A DNA stretch of 51,325 bases from a virus. Positions 31,542 to 39,585 of the stretch are shown here, piece after piece. The notes under the pieces are model-generated. The model worked only from the letters and a program-made list of their open reading frames with translations, ran no database searches and was not told the DNA's origin. Numbering within the stretch: position 1 is the first letter of the stretch; each line of letters starts with the position of its first letter. A program made the position numbers and the translations under genes. The stretch lies in the IMG/VR virus record IMGVR_UViG_3300028595_000018, positions 1 to 51,325 of that record; one strand, given 5' to 3'.

Positions 31542-32312
31542 TTAGTTTACTATATACTGCACTATTTTATCTACTTTGTCAACAACTTCAATACAAATAC
31601 TTGCAACACTCTTTTTTGCCTCTTTAGCGTATCTTTCTATATACTCATAGGTGTTACCCCTCGTATCCTCCATTCGCTTGTCTATGACATTACATAGCGT
31701 CTGAGCAGCAAGTTCTGCTGTAACCTCTTGAAGGGGATCTTGGCCATTCTTCAAAGGACTATTAATCTTGTTATCAACTGCATGTGCAAGCTCATGGAAA
31801 AAGGTCTTTTCGTGCGGTGTTGCAAGAACAATCTCTCTATTTCTTGTAGAGTAATAACCCCTCCATTGGAGATTACCAGGAACAGTCCTTACACTTACAC
31901 CAAGAGATTCAGCAATAGATTTAAAAGGAAGATCTTCTTTAACAGTAATCTCTTTCATATATTCAAGATCTTCACCTTCGGTGTCTTCTACTTTAAACAC
32001 TGGTGTTGGTTTAAAATAGATACCTGCATCATCAGCATTTGAATCTTCAGATGAGTCTTTCTTACTATACTTACACGGAGAAAGTATGTAGATTGCCTTA
32101 CTACCTTTCTTGACACTTCTACCTTCTTTCTTCCATTGCTGGAATCCTCTTGCATCACTGGTATTGTTTATCGCTACAATAATCCTATTCCTGATACTCC
32201 ATTTCTTCATAGGGATATCAGGAATAGGAAATGAAGAAATAGAGATTGCTTCTGGAATATTACCTGTTTTGAATTGCTCTACAAGATTATCGAGAATTTG
32301 TCTTGTTTTCAT
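31542..32312 (-). CDS. ArdC-like anti-restriction protein
   Basis: The start MKTRQILDNLVEQF follows TGGAGGGTACTACT; 256 residues. The N-terminal ssDNA-binding domain of ArdC/DUF1738 is visible (WSIRNRIIVAINN, GFQQWKKEGRSVKKGSKAI). A C-terminal M78-type zinc metalloprotease motif follows, HELAHAVD (173-180). ArdC-like proteins counter restriction of incoming single-stranded DNA. Being the third gene of the leftward arm suits immediate-early expression against host restriction. It has its own promoter at 32345-32373. Confidence 0.75.
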   Translation of the reverse strand: MKTRQILDNLVEQFKTGNIPEAISISSFPIPDIPMKKWSIRNRIIVAINNTSDARGFQQWKKEGRSVKKGSKAIYILSPCKYSKKDSSEDSNADDAGIYFKPTPVFKVEDTEGEDLEYMKEITVKEDLPFKSIAESLGVSVRTVPGNLQWRGYYSTRNREIVLATPHEKTFFHELAHAVDNKINSPLKNGQDPLQEVTAELAAQTLCNVIDKRMEDTRGNTYEYIERYAKEAKKSVASICIEVVDKVDKIVQYIVN

Positions 32313-32344
32313 AGTAGTACCCTCCATTGTTGATTAATGATTAG

Positions 32345-32373
32345 ATACTACTATAAGAAGCAATCGTTGTCAA
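32345..32373 (-). promoter_or_regulatory. sigma70-like promoter (TTGACA-N17-TAGTAT)
   Basis: On the minus strand TTCTTGACA (-35 32368-32373), 17 bp, TAGTAT (32345-32350), 33 bp before the ArdC-like start. Confidence 0.6.
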
Positions 32374-32433
32374 GAACTTATTTACCAATCCTCTAAAATA
32401 ATCTATTCTGCGTAATACCAAGCACCGTTATAA

Positions 32434-32691
32434 TTATTTATATATAAAATTAGATAAAATATTTTCTAAAGTTCGTTCAATATTGAAGCTATATACATTA
32501 TCATCCCTGCATTTTTCCTTTGACAGATATTTGGTGTCTATATTATATATGAGATTCCAGAGATTATTCCTCATGATACCTACAATTGTATTGTCTCTGT
32601 CAATCTCAGTAGCAGCTATCTCTGCTTCATTATAAGTATTATAAATCTTACCGGCAAATTCATATTTTGTATTTATTTTAATTTCTGACAT
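32434..32691 (-). CDS. Hypothetical protein (85 aa)
   Basis: MSEIKINTKYEFAGKIYNTY, start behind GGAGGTACTATA. Mixed alpha/beta; no domain recognised. It ends about 60 bp before the ArdC promoter. Confidence 0.6.
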   Translation of the reverse strand: MSEIKINTKYEFAGKIYNTYNEAEIAATEIDRDNTIVGIMRNNLWNLIYNIDTKYLSKEKCRDDNVYSFNIERTLENILSNFIYK

Positions 32692-32787
32692 TATAGTACC
32701 TCCATTTTTAGATATTTTACAAATTCTGTTCTCTACATTCTATGTACAACCTTAATAATATACATACCGTCACCATGATATTACTTT

Positions 32788-33021
32788 TCAATTTACCACC
32801 CACCCATCAAACTCTTCATATTCTCCAACATGCGGTTTTGGAAATTGATTTATAGCAGGATCTACTATAGTGCCATCCTCTCTTTTTGCCCACCAATGCG
32901 CCTGCTTACCCCAAGACCAACAATGATACCATCCCCTGACTGGCGTCAACGTACTATCCATATTACATAATTCTCTAACAGCCTCTTCACACTTACCTCT
33001 GTATTTTTCATAATCTGTCAT
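32788..33021 (-). CDS. Conserved phage protein (77 aa), first gene of the leftward arm
   Basis: STLTPVRGWYHCWSWGKQAHWW, DGTIVDPAINQFPKP: a pattern (WG-x-x-x-HWW, DG-x-I-VDP) seen in many uncharacterised phage proteins. A GGAGGTTATATT ribosome site. It is the first product of the leftward promoters in the inverted-repeat module. Role unknown. Confidence 0.7.
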   Translation of the reverse strand: MTDYEKYRGKCEEAVRELCNMDSTLTPVRGWYHCWSWGKQAHWWAKREDGTIVDPAINQFPKPHVGEYEEFDGWVVN

Positions 33022-33054
33022 AATATAACCTCCATGTTTATTGTCATTGAAGGT

Positions 33055-33083
33055 AGCTTACCAAACACAAATATTAATGTCAA
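33055..33083 (-). promoter_or_regulatory. Leftward promoter (TTGACA-N17-TAAGCT)
   Basis: On the minus strand AATTCTTGACA (33078-33083), 17 bp, TAAGCT (33055-33060), 34 bp before the first leftward gene. Confidence 0.6.
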
Positions 33084-33102
33084 GAATTATTTTAATAGTT
33101 TA

Positions 33103-33131
33103 GATAGAATGATCATTCTAAAGTTGTCAAG
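33103..33131 (-). promoter_or_regulatory. Leftward promoter with a perfect palindromic operator
   Basis: On the minus strand TTGACA (33126-33131), 17 bp, TCTATC (33103-33108). TAGAATGATCATTCTA (33105-33120), a perfect 16-bp palindrome, fills the spacer and overlaps the -10, a classic repressor position. Confidence 0.55.
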
Positions 33132-33439
33132 GCTACCACTAAAAAAATATTCCCTTTAAAATCAAGGGTTTACAAGATAACCTCTTGACAAGTAATGTTG
33201 GCATGCTTATTGTAATATTAAGGGTTGCTTAACAAGAATGCTACTTGCTTTTGCAGTCTCATTTTTGCATATTGAAGTTTGCACTTATTAATAAATAATA
33301 TTTAAAAAATAAAAAATAAATCAATAAGATTGCAGTATGCATACTTCAGTATGAAGATTGCAGTATACAGATTGCATCTTGAAGTTGTATTCTACAGTTG
33401 CATCCTTAGGCTTTCCTTTGTTGCTGCTATCTATATCTA
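33105..33439. repeat. Left arm of a ~335-bp inverted repeat
   Basis: Pairs with 34513-34845. The inner ~230 bp is nearly identical in the two arms apart from a short length difference; the outer ~100 bp is diverged but keeps the promoter and palindrome positions. Within the arm are recurring TTGCA(T/G) motifs, GTATGCATAC and the promoter boxes. There is no gene inside. Confidence 0.85.
33185..33213 (+). promoter_or_regulatory. Inward promoter of the left repeat arm (TTGACA-N17-TATTGT)
   Basis: TTGACA (33185-33190), 17 bp, TATTGT (33208-33213). It reads right through the rest of the arm toward the 33593 gene. Confidence 0.55.
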
Positions 33440-33530
33440 TACTACCTACTACCCACCTTAAAGTCCGCTATACTCATTTTCTTTTCTTTTTTCTTAATTA
33501 TCTCTATAAGTACATCAAAAATACCAATAC

Positions 33531-33558
33531 TTGACAAAATTGTAATAATGGTTATTGT
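33531..33558 (+). promoter_or_regulatory. Rightward promoter (TTGACA-N16-TATTGT)
   Basis: ATACTTGACAAAATTGTAAT, with -10 TATTGT at 33553-33558, 35 bp before the 33593 start. The same 20-bp string (from 33528) recurs upstream of the XkdF-like gene at 48127. Confidence 0.6.
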
Positions 33559-33592
33559 AGATACAATTATAATCATTTAATGAGACAGGAAG

Positions 33593-33805
33593 ATGAATGT
33601 ATTAGAAGATTTAGATATGTGTAACGAGTATAATGTTGCAGAAGATTTAAGTAATCTGCTACCAACAGATATAGCGTATCTTAGAAGCAGGTATGATAAA
33701 GCTTGCGGTGCTTTACGTTGTTTGTGTTGTGATAAAATACTACCAGATGATTTCGAACATAGCATATGCGATGACTGCTATCTTGAAATTACGTGTGTTT
33801 ATTAA
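33593..33805 (+). CDS. Small zinc-ribbon protein
   Basis: 70 residues: a helical N-terminus, then CLCCDKILPDDFEHSICDDC, a four-Cys zinc ribbon. The start follows GACAGGAAG. First gene of the cassette between the inverted repeats and next to the putative small terminase; it might be a DNA-binding regulator of the module, unproven. Confidence 0.65.
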   Translation: MNVLEDLDMCNEYNVAEDLSNLLPTDIAYLRSRYDKACGALRCLCCDKILPDDFEHSICDDCYLEITCVY

Positions 33806-33830
33806 CGTGTTTACTAACGTGTTTATTAAA
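33795..33830. repeat. Three 12-bp tandem repeats
   Basis: GTGTTTA(T/C)TAA(C/A) at 33795, 33807 and 33819, spanning the end of the zinc-ribbon gene and the gap before the next. Confidence 0.8.
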
Positions 33831-33853
33831 ACAACAGAAGAGGATTGGGGGAT

Positions 33854-34192
33854 ATGAGCAGACCAAGTGGCACAACAAAAGAATACACTATTGCCAACAA
33901 AACAATCGATCAAGGCTTGAAGCTTGAAGAGCGGCTTATTAGGCTTGTACCAAAGGCAATTAAGGTGTACGAAGATATTATGAATGATAAGGATATTCCT
34001 GCTGTCGATAAGCGGGTGCTTGCTGATAAGATTATAGGTAGTGCAAGGGATCTCTATAATACAAGAATTGATGGCCAGCATCTTACACTTGACGAGATTA
34101 GAAGAATCAAGAGCGGTGCAGGAACAAACCAACAAAGTAAACAATCAAACATTATCAGCTTTAAATATACAGGAACAGATGGTGAGGATTAA
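33854..34192 (+). CDS. Putative small terminase subunit
   Basis: The ATG MSRPSGTTKEYTIANK at 33854 follows TTGGGGGAT; an in-frame TTG at 33845 is less likely. 112 residues, basic N-terminus and helical middle (LIRLVPKAIKVYEDIMNDKD, VDKRVLADKIIGSARDLYN) like short phage TerS proteins, which bind packaging DNA. It is separated from TerL (43575) by 9 kb, so the call is moderate. Confidence 0.5.
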   Translation: MSRPSGTTKEYTIANKTIDQGLKLEERLIRLVPKAIKVYEDIMNDKDIPAVDKRVLADKIIGSARDLYNTRIDGQHLTLDEIRRIKSGAGTNQQSKQSNIISFKYTGTDGED

Positions 34193-34515
34193 TGGATTTA
34201 GATCATTGGATGTTTGGTGTAATACTGCTACCATTGCTTGCTAATTTGGTGAAGGATAGTGTATCGAGGAAATGGCAATGCTGGAAGGTATACAGGAACA
34301 GGCTTTTTAATCTCGGTGATTATTGCATACTAACAAATCCTGGTAACGGGGAAGAAGCAAAGGTTAAGATACTGAGATACAGTTACAAGCTATTTTCTGA
34401 TGTGGATCAAGTTGTGGAAGTAGAATATGAAGACAAAGACAGAGAGTTGTTTTATCTGCTTGATTGGGGTAGGATGAGAAAGAAAACTCCATATAAAGTA
34501 GACAATAGAATGTAG
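34192..34515 (+). CDS. Membrane-anchored hypothetical protein
   Basis: 107 residues, overlapping the previous stop. One hydrophobic helix (WMFGVILLPLLANLV) followed by a soluble beta-rich domain (GDYCILTNPGNGEEAKVKIL). Its 3' end touches the right inverted-repeat arm. Function unknown. Confidence 0.55.
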   Translation: MDLDHWMFGVILLPLLANLVKDSVSRKWQCWKVYRNRLFNLGDYCILTNPGNGEEAKVKILRYSYKLFSDVDQVVEVEYEDKDRELFYLLDWGRMRKKTPYKVDNRM

Positions 34516-34845
34516 ATATAGATAGCAGCAACAAAGGAAAGCCTAAGGATGCAACTGTAGAATACAACTTCAAGATGCAATCTGTATATTGAAGTATGCA
34601 TACTGCAATCTTATTGATTTATTTTTTATTTTTTAAATATTATTTATTAATAAGTGCAAACTTCAATATGCAAAAATGAGACTGCAAAAGCAAGTATCAC
34701 ACTTGTAAAGCACGCTTGAAGAGCACCCTTAATATTACAATAAGCATGCCAACTGATTTGTCAAGAGACTATTTTCTAAGTAGTTGATTTCAAAGGAAAT
34801 AAATTTTCACTCTAACCCTTGACAACTTTAGAACGATTATTCTAA
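34513..34845. repeat. Right arm of the ~335-bp inverted repeat
   Basis: Reverse complement of 33105-33439, with the inner end starting inside the last codons of the 34515 gene. It carries an inward and an outward promoter at the same relative positions as the left arm. No gene in 34516-34895. Confidence 0.85.
34737..34764 (-). promoter_or_regulatory. Inward promoter of the right repeat arm (TTGACA-N16-TATTGT)
   Basis: On the minus strand TTGACA (34759-34764), 16 bp, TATTGT (34737-34742). It points leftward into the cassette, antisense to its genes in the present orientation. Confidence 0.5.
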
Positions 34846-34847
34846 TC
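34820..34847 (+). promoter_or_regulatory. Rightward promoter with operator in the spacer
   Basis: TTGACA (34820-34825), 16 bp, TCTAAT (34842-34847). TAGAACGATTATTCTA (34830-34845) is the diverged counterpart of the left-arm palindrome. It drives the lysis-type and structural arm starting at 34896. Confidence 0.6.
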
Positions 34848-34895
34848 AAATGATTATTCTATTTCAAGACAGACTGAGAAAAGGAAAGTAAGAAT

Positions 34896-35123
34896 ATGAT
34901 AGCTGTAGACCCTCTTATATTTAAAGCAATATGTGTGTTTTTAGGGCCATTGTGGTGTATCCTTATAATGAGACTTGGGTTTGGTGTCTTCGACAGGATA
35001 ACGCCGTTCAAGACGTCTACAGAGCTATTTGAAGCAAACCTTGCCGTTGGTGTTGTTGTTGGGTGTATCTTCATCGGGCTTGGGATTTGTACAGGTCTTG
35101 TTGTTGGGTTAAGCCTGTTTTGA
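34896..35123 (+). CDS. DUF350-like small membrane protein
   Basis: 75 residues, two hydrophobic helices separated by RITPFKTSTELFEANLAVG, resembling DUF350. GGAAAGTAAGAAT precedes the start. Its position directly before a lytic transglycosylase makes a holin role possible, not shown. Confidence 0.6.
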   Translation: MIAVDPLIFKAICVFLGPLWCILIMRLGFGVFDRITPFKTSTELFEANLAVGVVVGCIFIGLGICTGLVVGLSLF

Positions 35124-35731
35124 AAACGCTTGTTTTGAAAGTAATTATACTGTTGTGTGTTGTTTTTTGTTTGGTTGGTATAATACCTGCATCTGCAAGT
35201 AGCCTTTTCAACACTCACAAATATGATCTCTACTTTTACAAGTACAGTAAGCATTATTTTGGGCCTTCTTTTGACTATAAATGGTTTAAAGCTCAGGGGA
35301 TTGCAGAGAGTGGTTTAAATCAACAAGCGACAAGCCCTGTAGGTGCGGTAGGGGTAATGCAAGTAATGCCAACCACAGCCAAAGAAATACGCTCTAAACA
35401 AGTCTTTATTCTTGACATTAAAAACAATCCTGAATGGAATATAGCAGCAGGTATTTACTATGATAGATATTTGTGGGGTAATTGGAAAGCACGTAGATCT
35501 TTTGAAGACAGACTGAGGTTTATGTTTGCATCTTACAATGCTGGTCTTGGGAGTATACTGAAGGTACAGGAAAAATGCGTTGTTACTGAAAATACTTGTA
35601 ATTGTAATAATTGGGATTGCATTTTACAATATAAGACTTATAATACAAGATGGAAACATGAAGAGACTATTCCATATGTGGATAGAATTTTCAAGTATTA
35701 TTATGAATTAAACATGTTTACAAACAAGTAA
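35120..35731 (+). CDS. Secreted SLT-type lytic transglycosylase
   Basis: A TTG start at 35120 overlaps the upstream stop (TTGA) and yields a signal peptide (KTLVLKVIILLCVVFCLVG ... PASAS). A longer ATG frame (35063) would bury it. 203 residues. The GH23 core is AQGIAESGLNQQATSPVGAV with catalytic Glu near 63, then GVMQVMPTTAKEI and ASYNAGLGS. It cleaves peptidoglycan glycan strands to 1,6-anhydro ends. The secreted form suggests an endolysin exported by Sec, or a cell-wall remodelling role. Confidence 0.8.
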   Translation: MKTLVLKVIILLCVVFCLVGIIPASASSLFNTHKYDLYFYKYSKHYFGPSFDYKWFKAQGIAESGLNQQATSPVGAVGVMQVMPTTAKEIRSKQVFILDIKNNPEWNIAAGIYYDRYLWGNWKARRSFEDRLRFMFASYNAGLGSILKVQEKCVVTENTCNCNNWDCILQYKTYNTRWKHEETIPYVDRIFKYYYELNMFTNK

Positions 35732-35742
35732 GGAAATACCTC

Positions 35743-36057
35743 ATGAAAAAGATTAGTTTTTGGAAAGCGCTTAGTATTATTGGTACAGTAGCAGACGGTG
35801 TAAATGAAGCATTTGAAGATGACGGTAAAATTTCAGCAAAAGAAGTAATCAGTATTGGGGATGCAATTCTTGAAGGGCTTGATCTTGAGCTTGATGAGCA
35901 AAACACAGTATATCTTGATCTTGTAAAAGATATTCTTGATTGGCTCGATGATTCTCTTGAGGATAATAAGATTACAGCAAAAGAAATCATTACTTTAATT
36001 GAAGACATGGCAGAGACTCTTGGTTACGATCTCGATAAAACAGGAATCAATATTTAA
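35743..36057 (+). CDS. Acidic protein with two EF-hand-like loops
   Basis: 104 residues. EDDGKISAKEV (about 25-35) and EDNKITAKEI (about 72-81) share the D-x-(D/N)-x-K-I-x-x-K-E calcium-loop pattern and are internal duplicates. Similar acidic proteins occur near phage lysis genes; function unknown. TAAGGAAATACCTC precedes the start. Confidence 0.6.
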   Translation: MKKISFWKALSIIGTVADGVNEAFEDDGKISAKEVISIGDAILEGLDLELDEQNTVYLDLVKDILDWLDDSLEDNKITAKEIITLIEDMAETLGYDLDKTGINI

Positions 36058-36405
36058 ATGTTTGATTGCGGATTTACTGAAGAACAACTAAAAAAGTACG
36101 GTACAGGTTGTGGTAGTAAGAGCCATTGGCTGTCAAGATGGTTTAGACTACCACGGTTTGTCAGTGAATCTCTTTATAGAAAGTGCAGTAAGCATGACGT
36201 TCTCTATAGTATTACAAATTCAAAAGAAGCGAAGTTGTTTGCAGACCAAGAACTTGTGGACGATATTTTCTATAGCGCTTACAAAGAAAGTAGTAATATC
36301 GTAGAGAAATATCTTAAGATTTTGTTTGCTGAAATCGTAGATAAGCTCTTACAAACTGAAATCTCTAATTATTGTTACTATAAGGCTACAGAGAAAGGGA
36401 AGTAA
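36058..36405 (+). CDS. Phospholipase A2-like protein
   Basis: 115 residues. GCGSKSHWLSRWFRLPRF and CSKHDVLYSI carry the C-x-x-HD motif of prokaryotic and phage phospholipase A2-like proteins, with Asp residues further on (ADQELVDDI). It might damage host membranes during lysis or entry, or bind calcium only. It starts on the base after the previous stop. Confidence 0.6.
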   Translation: MFDCGFTEEQLKKYGTGCGSKSHWLSRWFRLPRFVSESLYRKCSKHDVLYSITNSKEAKLFADQELVDDIFYSAYKESSNIVEKYLKILFAEIVDKLLQTEISNYCYYKATEKGK

Positions 36406-36409
36406 TCGC

Positions 36410-37042
36410 ATGAGTGATCTTATTGAGATTGTAGAAATTCCACCGGCTTCTCAGTCTGCACAAGGTAAAAAACAAATCAAGAGCTGTCCTAATGGGATGA
36501 AATACTTGGTTAAGATTGAAGATGAACTCGAGGAACCTTCCGATTGGAGTGAAGAGATTGATCTTTTTAAGGAAGCACAACCTGAAGATATTATTTATGT
36601 TTCAATCAACAGTCCTGGCGGCAATTACTATACTGCTATTGCATTGATTCACGCAATGAGAGAATGCAGAGCTACAATTATCGGAGAGATTACCGGGTGT
36701 GCTTATAGTGCAGCAGGTGCAATATTTCTAAGCTGTGATGAGTTTAAGCTGCATGAGTTTTCTGAGATGATGATTCATAATTCTCAGCTTTCTGGTGTTA
36801 ATGGTAGCCAAACAAAAGTTTACGAGAGTATGGAATTCAGCAACAAGCAAAGCAAGAGATTTATCAGAAGTTGCTATGAATTTTTCTTAACGGAGGATGA
36901 GATTGATCAAGTTATTCATGATAAGGATCTCTATCTTGATGTAGACGAGATTGCAGATAGGCTTGAGAATCTTCTTGATGAAAGAGAAAGAGTTATTGAA
37001 GAGTATAAGAAAAAACAGGAAAGAGGATTCATGAATGGCTAA
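36410..37042 (+). CDS. ClpP-like serine protease (S14)
   Basis: 210 residues with SINSPGG (65-71), catalytic Ser100 in GCAYSAAGAI and His123 in MMIHNSQLSG; the third residue lies in the C-terminal helix region. In phages ClpP-like proteins commonly serve as prohead maturation proteases, but here it stands before tail-type genes and another protease candidate (XkdF-like) lies in the head cluster, so its target is open. Confidence 0.8.
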   Translation: MSDLIEIVEIPPASQSAQGKKQIKSCPNGMKYLVKIEDELEEPSDWSEEIDLFKEAQPEDIIYVSINSPGGNYYTAIALIHAMRECRATIIGEITGCAYSAAGAIFLSCDEFKLHEFSEMMIHNSQLSGVNGSQTKVYESMEFSNKQSKRFIRSCYEFFLTEDEIDQVIHDKDLYLDVDEIADRLENLLDERERVIEEYKKKQERGFMNG

Positions 37043-37190
37043 GTCATATAAGAAGAATAAAAAAAGATACAAAGAAGGGGATTCTGTAGCGTCTTCTAAA
37101 AATAAAAAAGCAAGTAGAAATGCCAAGAATATATTAAAGCAGGTTGTTAATAACAACACTGATGCTTATAATGATGATTTATACATATAG
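37035..37190 (+). CDS. Small basic hypothetical protein (51 aa)
   Basis: MAKSYKKNKKRYKEGDSVAS, Lys/Asn-rich, overlapping the ClpP-like gene end by 8 bp, with AGGATTC upstream. Possibly nucleic-acid-binding; unknown. Confidence 0.55.
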   Translation: MAKSYKKNKKRYKEGDSVASSKNKKASRNAKNILKQVVNNNTDAYNDDLYI

Positions 37191-37198
37191 GTGAGTAA

Positions 37199-37528
37199 AT
37201 GCCGGAGAGAAAAGTTAGAAGAGAAACACTCAGTATTACTTCCAATCAAGCAGGCGGTAATCAAGAGATCGTGTTAAGTTCTTTTTGTGATAAATTTGTG
37301 GTGAGTTGCAAATCAAGTGGTACAGGCACGTTGAAGTTCTCAATTAAAATAGTAGAAGATGGAGATTGGGAGTACCTTTACGATCAAGATACAGGTACAC
37401 AGCAAGAGATTGACGTAGACAGTGATAAACTTTCATTTGTGTTTGAGGGTTGGGTGTATGCTATAAGGATTGAACCGATAAGTATCAGTTCGACATATAG
37501 CGTTTACGTACAGCAAGGGAATATGTAA
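37199..37528 (+). CDS. Hypothetical virion-type protein (109 aa)
   Basis: Beta-rich, GGNQEIVLSSFCDKFVV, ending with a Tyr/Ser-rich strand. Shape and position before the tail fibre suggest a structural role. Confidence 0.55.
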   Translation: MPERKVRRETLSITSNQAGGNQEIVLSSFCDKFVVSCKSSGTGTLKFSIKIVEDGDWEYLYDQDTGTQQEIDVDSDKLSFVFEGWVYAIRIEPISISSTYSVYVQQGNM

Positions 37529-37668
37529 TGTACTCTTCAACCATTAAAAGCAGACAATTATACTCAAGAAATATAAAATCTCATAAGATTTATGGCAGGT
37601 ATATTTTTAAAGATTACATATCTTACTACGTATCCGAGGGTTATGTCTTGGTAGGTTATATATCATAA
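37528..37668 (+). CDS. Small basic hypothetical protein (46 aa)
   Basis: MYSSTIKSRQLYSRNIKSHK, starting in a TAATG overlap. Tyr/Lys-rich. It ends 9 bp before the fibre gene. Function unknown. Confidence 0.5.
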   Translation: MYSSTIKSRQLYSRNIKSHKIYGRYIFKDYISYYVSEGYVLVGYIS

Positions 37669-37677
37669 GAGGTAAAA

Positions 37678-39024
37678 ATGACGATTACAAGAAGAAGCGA
37701 AAAGGGCAGTGCTTTAACGCATAACGAGCTTGACGGAAATTTTACTCATTTTGAAGACGCCGTGCAAGAGATGAATGTAAAATCTGCAAGGCAGATAGGA
37801 GGGCAATCATATATAGATATTCTTTGGTTGCCATGTCCTCCGACACTTGATCTAAAGGCATACGACTATCGAGACGAAACCTACGGAGTGCCAAGCAATG
37901 TCACATTCGAAAGAGCATCTATAGCCACGCAAGTCAATGCACAAGGCTTGATCGAGTCTGCGGCCGAAGATGTAATGCGGCATGATTACGATCCGGTGAC
38001 AGGGGAATACAAGGGCTGGCTGATTGAAGAATCAAGGACGAATTTGCTGACTTATTCGGAGGATTTTAGTAACGCTGCATGGGATAAAACAAGATCATTT
38101 ATACACGCAAATGCTACTACTGCGCCTGACGGTACGATGACTGCTGATAAATTTGTTGAGGACACTGATAATGATAACCATTATATTCGTCAATTTCCGT
38201 CTGAAACTGGAATACTTTGTTATTCAATCTTCACAAAAATAGAAGAAAGATCAAAAATAAGTATTAGTCATTATAACAGTACCGATGGAAATATTCGGGT
38301 TGAATTTGATCTTGCATCAAAAACCATAATAGAAAATGTGGATAATCTTAGTTGTGGAATGGAAAACAGTAATGATGGCTGGGTAAGAGCTTGGGTTGTT
38401 TTTAATTCATCAAGTACCGGAGATTTTAAAGTTTGTCTACGTGATGATGATAACAATTCAACTTACACCGGCGATGGAACTTCCGGCCTGTATATCTGGG
38501 GAGCACAACTTGAACAGGGAAATTTCCCAACATCCTACATCCCCACAACCACCGCATCCGTAACTCGTGGTGCGGATATCTGCTATATCGATGGATCTGA
38601 TTTTACGGATTTCTATAATTCAGAAGGCAGTTTGATCGTCAGCTATAAGTCTGGAACTGATCTTATAGCAAATACAATTTTGAGTTTAGAGTCTGACACA
38701 TCAAATTATATCGACTTTGACGGAGAAACAAATCAAATTTCTGTCAGTACATCAGGGACAGAAGTGGCTTTGATACCTGCATCTTCAACACCGGCAGAGG
38801 ATACTGATTACAATATCGCTTTTGTATATTCAGATGATGATTTTGCAGCATGTGTTGATGGCGGGACTGTTGGCACAGATACAAGTGGAAATGTCCCAAC
38901 TGTCGATACACTTCAGATTGGTCGTAATAACGCCGGGTCTAATTATATCAATGGTCATATCAAACAAATTACCTGTTTTCCCCGCAAACTTTCTGACTCT
39001 CAACTCCAACTACTTACATCATAA
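37678..39024 (+). CDS. Tail-fibre protein with lectin/LamG-like domain
   Basis: 448 residues. The N-terminus (RRSEKGSALTHNELDGNFTHF) is a common phage fibre attachment opening. The middle carries the phage carbohydrate-binding fold (LIEESRTNLLTYSEDF ... YIWGAQLEQGNFPTSYIPT), and the C-terminal ~130 residues resemble a concanavalin/LamG jelly roll (NYIDFDGETNQISVST, TLQIGRNNAG). It probably contacts the host receptor. AGAGGTAAAA before the start. Confidence 0.75.
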   Translation: MTITRRSEKGSALTHNELDGNFTHFEDAVQEMNVKSARQIGGQSYIDILWLPCPPTLDLKAYDYRDETYGVPSNVTFERASIATQVNAQGLIESAAEDVMRHDYDPVTGEYKGWLIEESRTNLLTYSEDFSNAAWDKTRSFIHANATTAPDGTMTADKFVEDTDNDNHYIRQFPSETGILCYSIFTKIEERSKISISHYNSTDGNIRVEFDLASKTIIENVDNLSCGMENSNDGWVRAWVVFNSSSTGDFKVCLRDDDNNSTYTGDGTSGLYIWGAQLEQGNFPTSYIPTTTASVTRGADICYIDGSDFTDFYNSEGSLIVSYKSGTDLIANTILSLESDTSNYIDFDGETNQISVSTSGTEVALIPASSTPAEDTDYNIAFVYSDDDFAACVDGGTVGTDTSGNVPTVDTLQIGRNNAGSNYINGHIKQITCFPRKLSDSQLQLLTS

Positions 39025-39036
39025 GGAATATATAAA

Positions 39037-39585
39037 ATGTCATACACAAATTACTATCTTAAATTCAATGATGAAAATCAATGCAAACTTTTCCACGATC
39101 CTGAAAACAACATTGCCATTGACGCAACAGCAGTGTCAGTGATCGGCACGGTCTATGTCCCGACAGGCACTATGCTGACAGATGATGAAGGCAATGAATA
39201 TTCCGAGAAAGAAGCAGCAGAGGGGTACTATCTGAACATCAGAACCAAGAAACCGCTACCATCAGAACTTGAGTCTTTTCTCTACACACCAGCCGAAGAT
39301 TTTCCAATACCGAGATGGGGCACTTCGCAAAATACGCCATCGGTAGATACATCTCTTAAAGTACCAAAAGGCGACATCATGGCAATGCTCTCAGTAGATT
39401 CACTCGCGGCAGTCATTGGATGGATGAGGGCTGAGGCTGATAACTATGCGCTTGCATTTCATGAGTATTTCAAAGCGCATGATCAGTTCAAAGTTAAAGA
39501 TCCTGTATTTGTTCAGTTTATTGCGCTATTGGAATCGCTTGGGCATATTACGGAGACGGAGAAAGATGCGATACTTGCTCTTTAG
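39037..39585 (+). CDS. Fibre-associated hypothetical protein
   Basis: 182 residues. N-terminal beta region (YLKFNDENQCKLFHDPENN), C-terminal helices. Similar to small proteins found after fibre genes (assembly or chaperone type), unproven. AAGGAATATATAAA upstream. Confidence 0.6.
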   Translation: MSYTNYYLKFNDENQCKLFHDPENNIAIDATAVSVIGTVYVPTGTMLTDDEGNEYSEKEAAEGYYLNIRTKKPLPSELESFLYTPAEDFPIPRWGTSQNTPSVDTSLKVPKGDIMAMLSVDSLAAVIGWMRAEADNYALAFHEYFKAHDQFKVKDPVFVQFIALLESLGHITETEKDAILAL

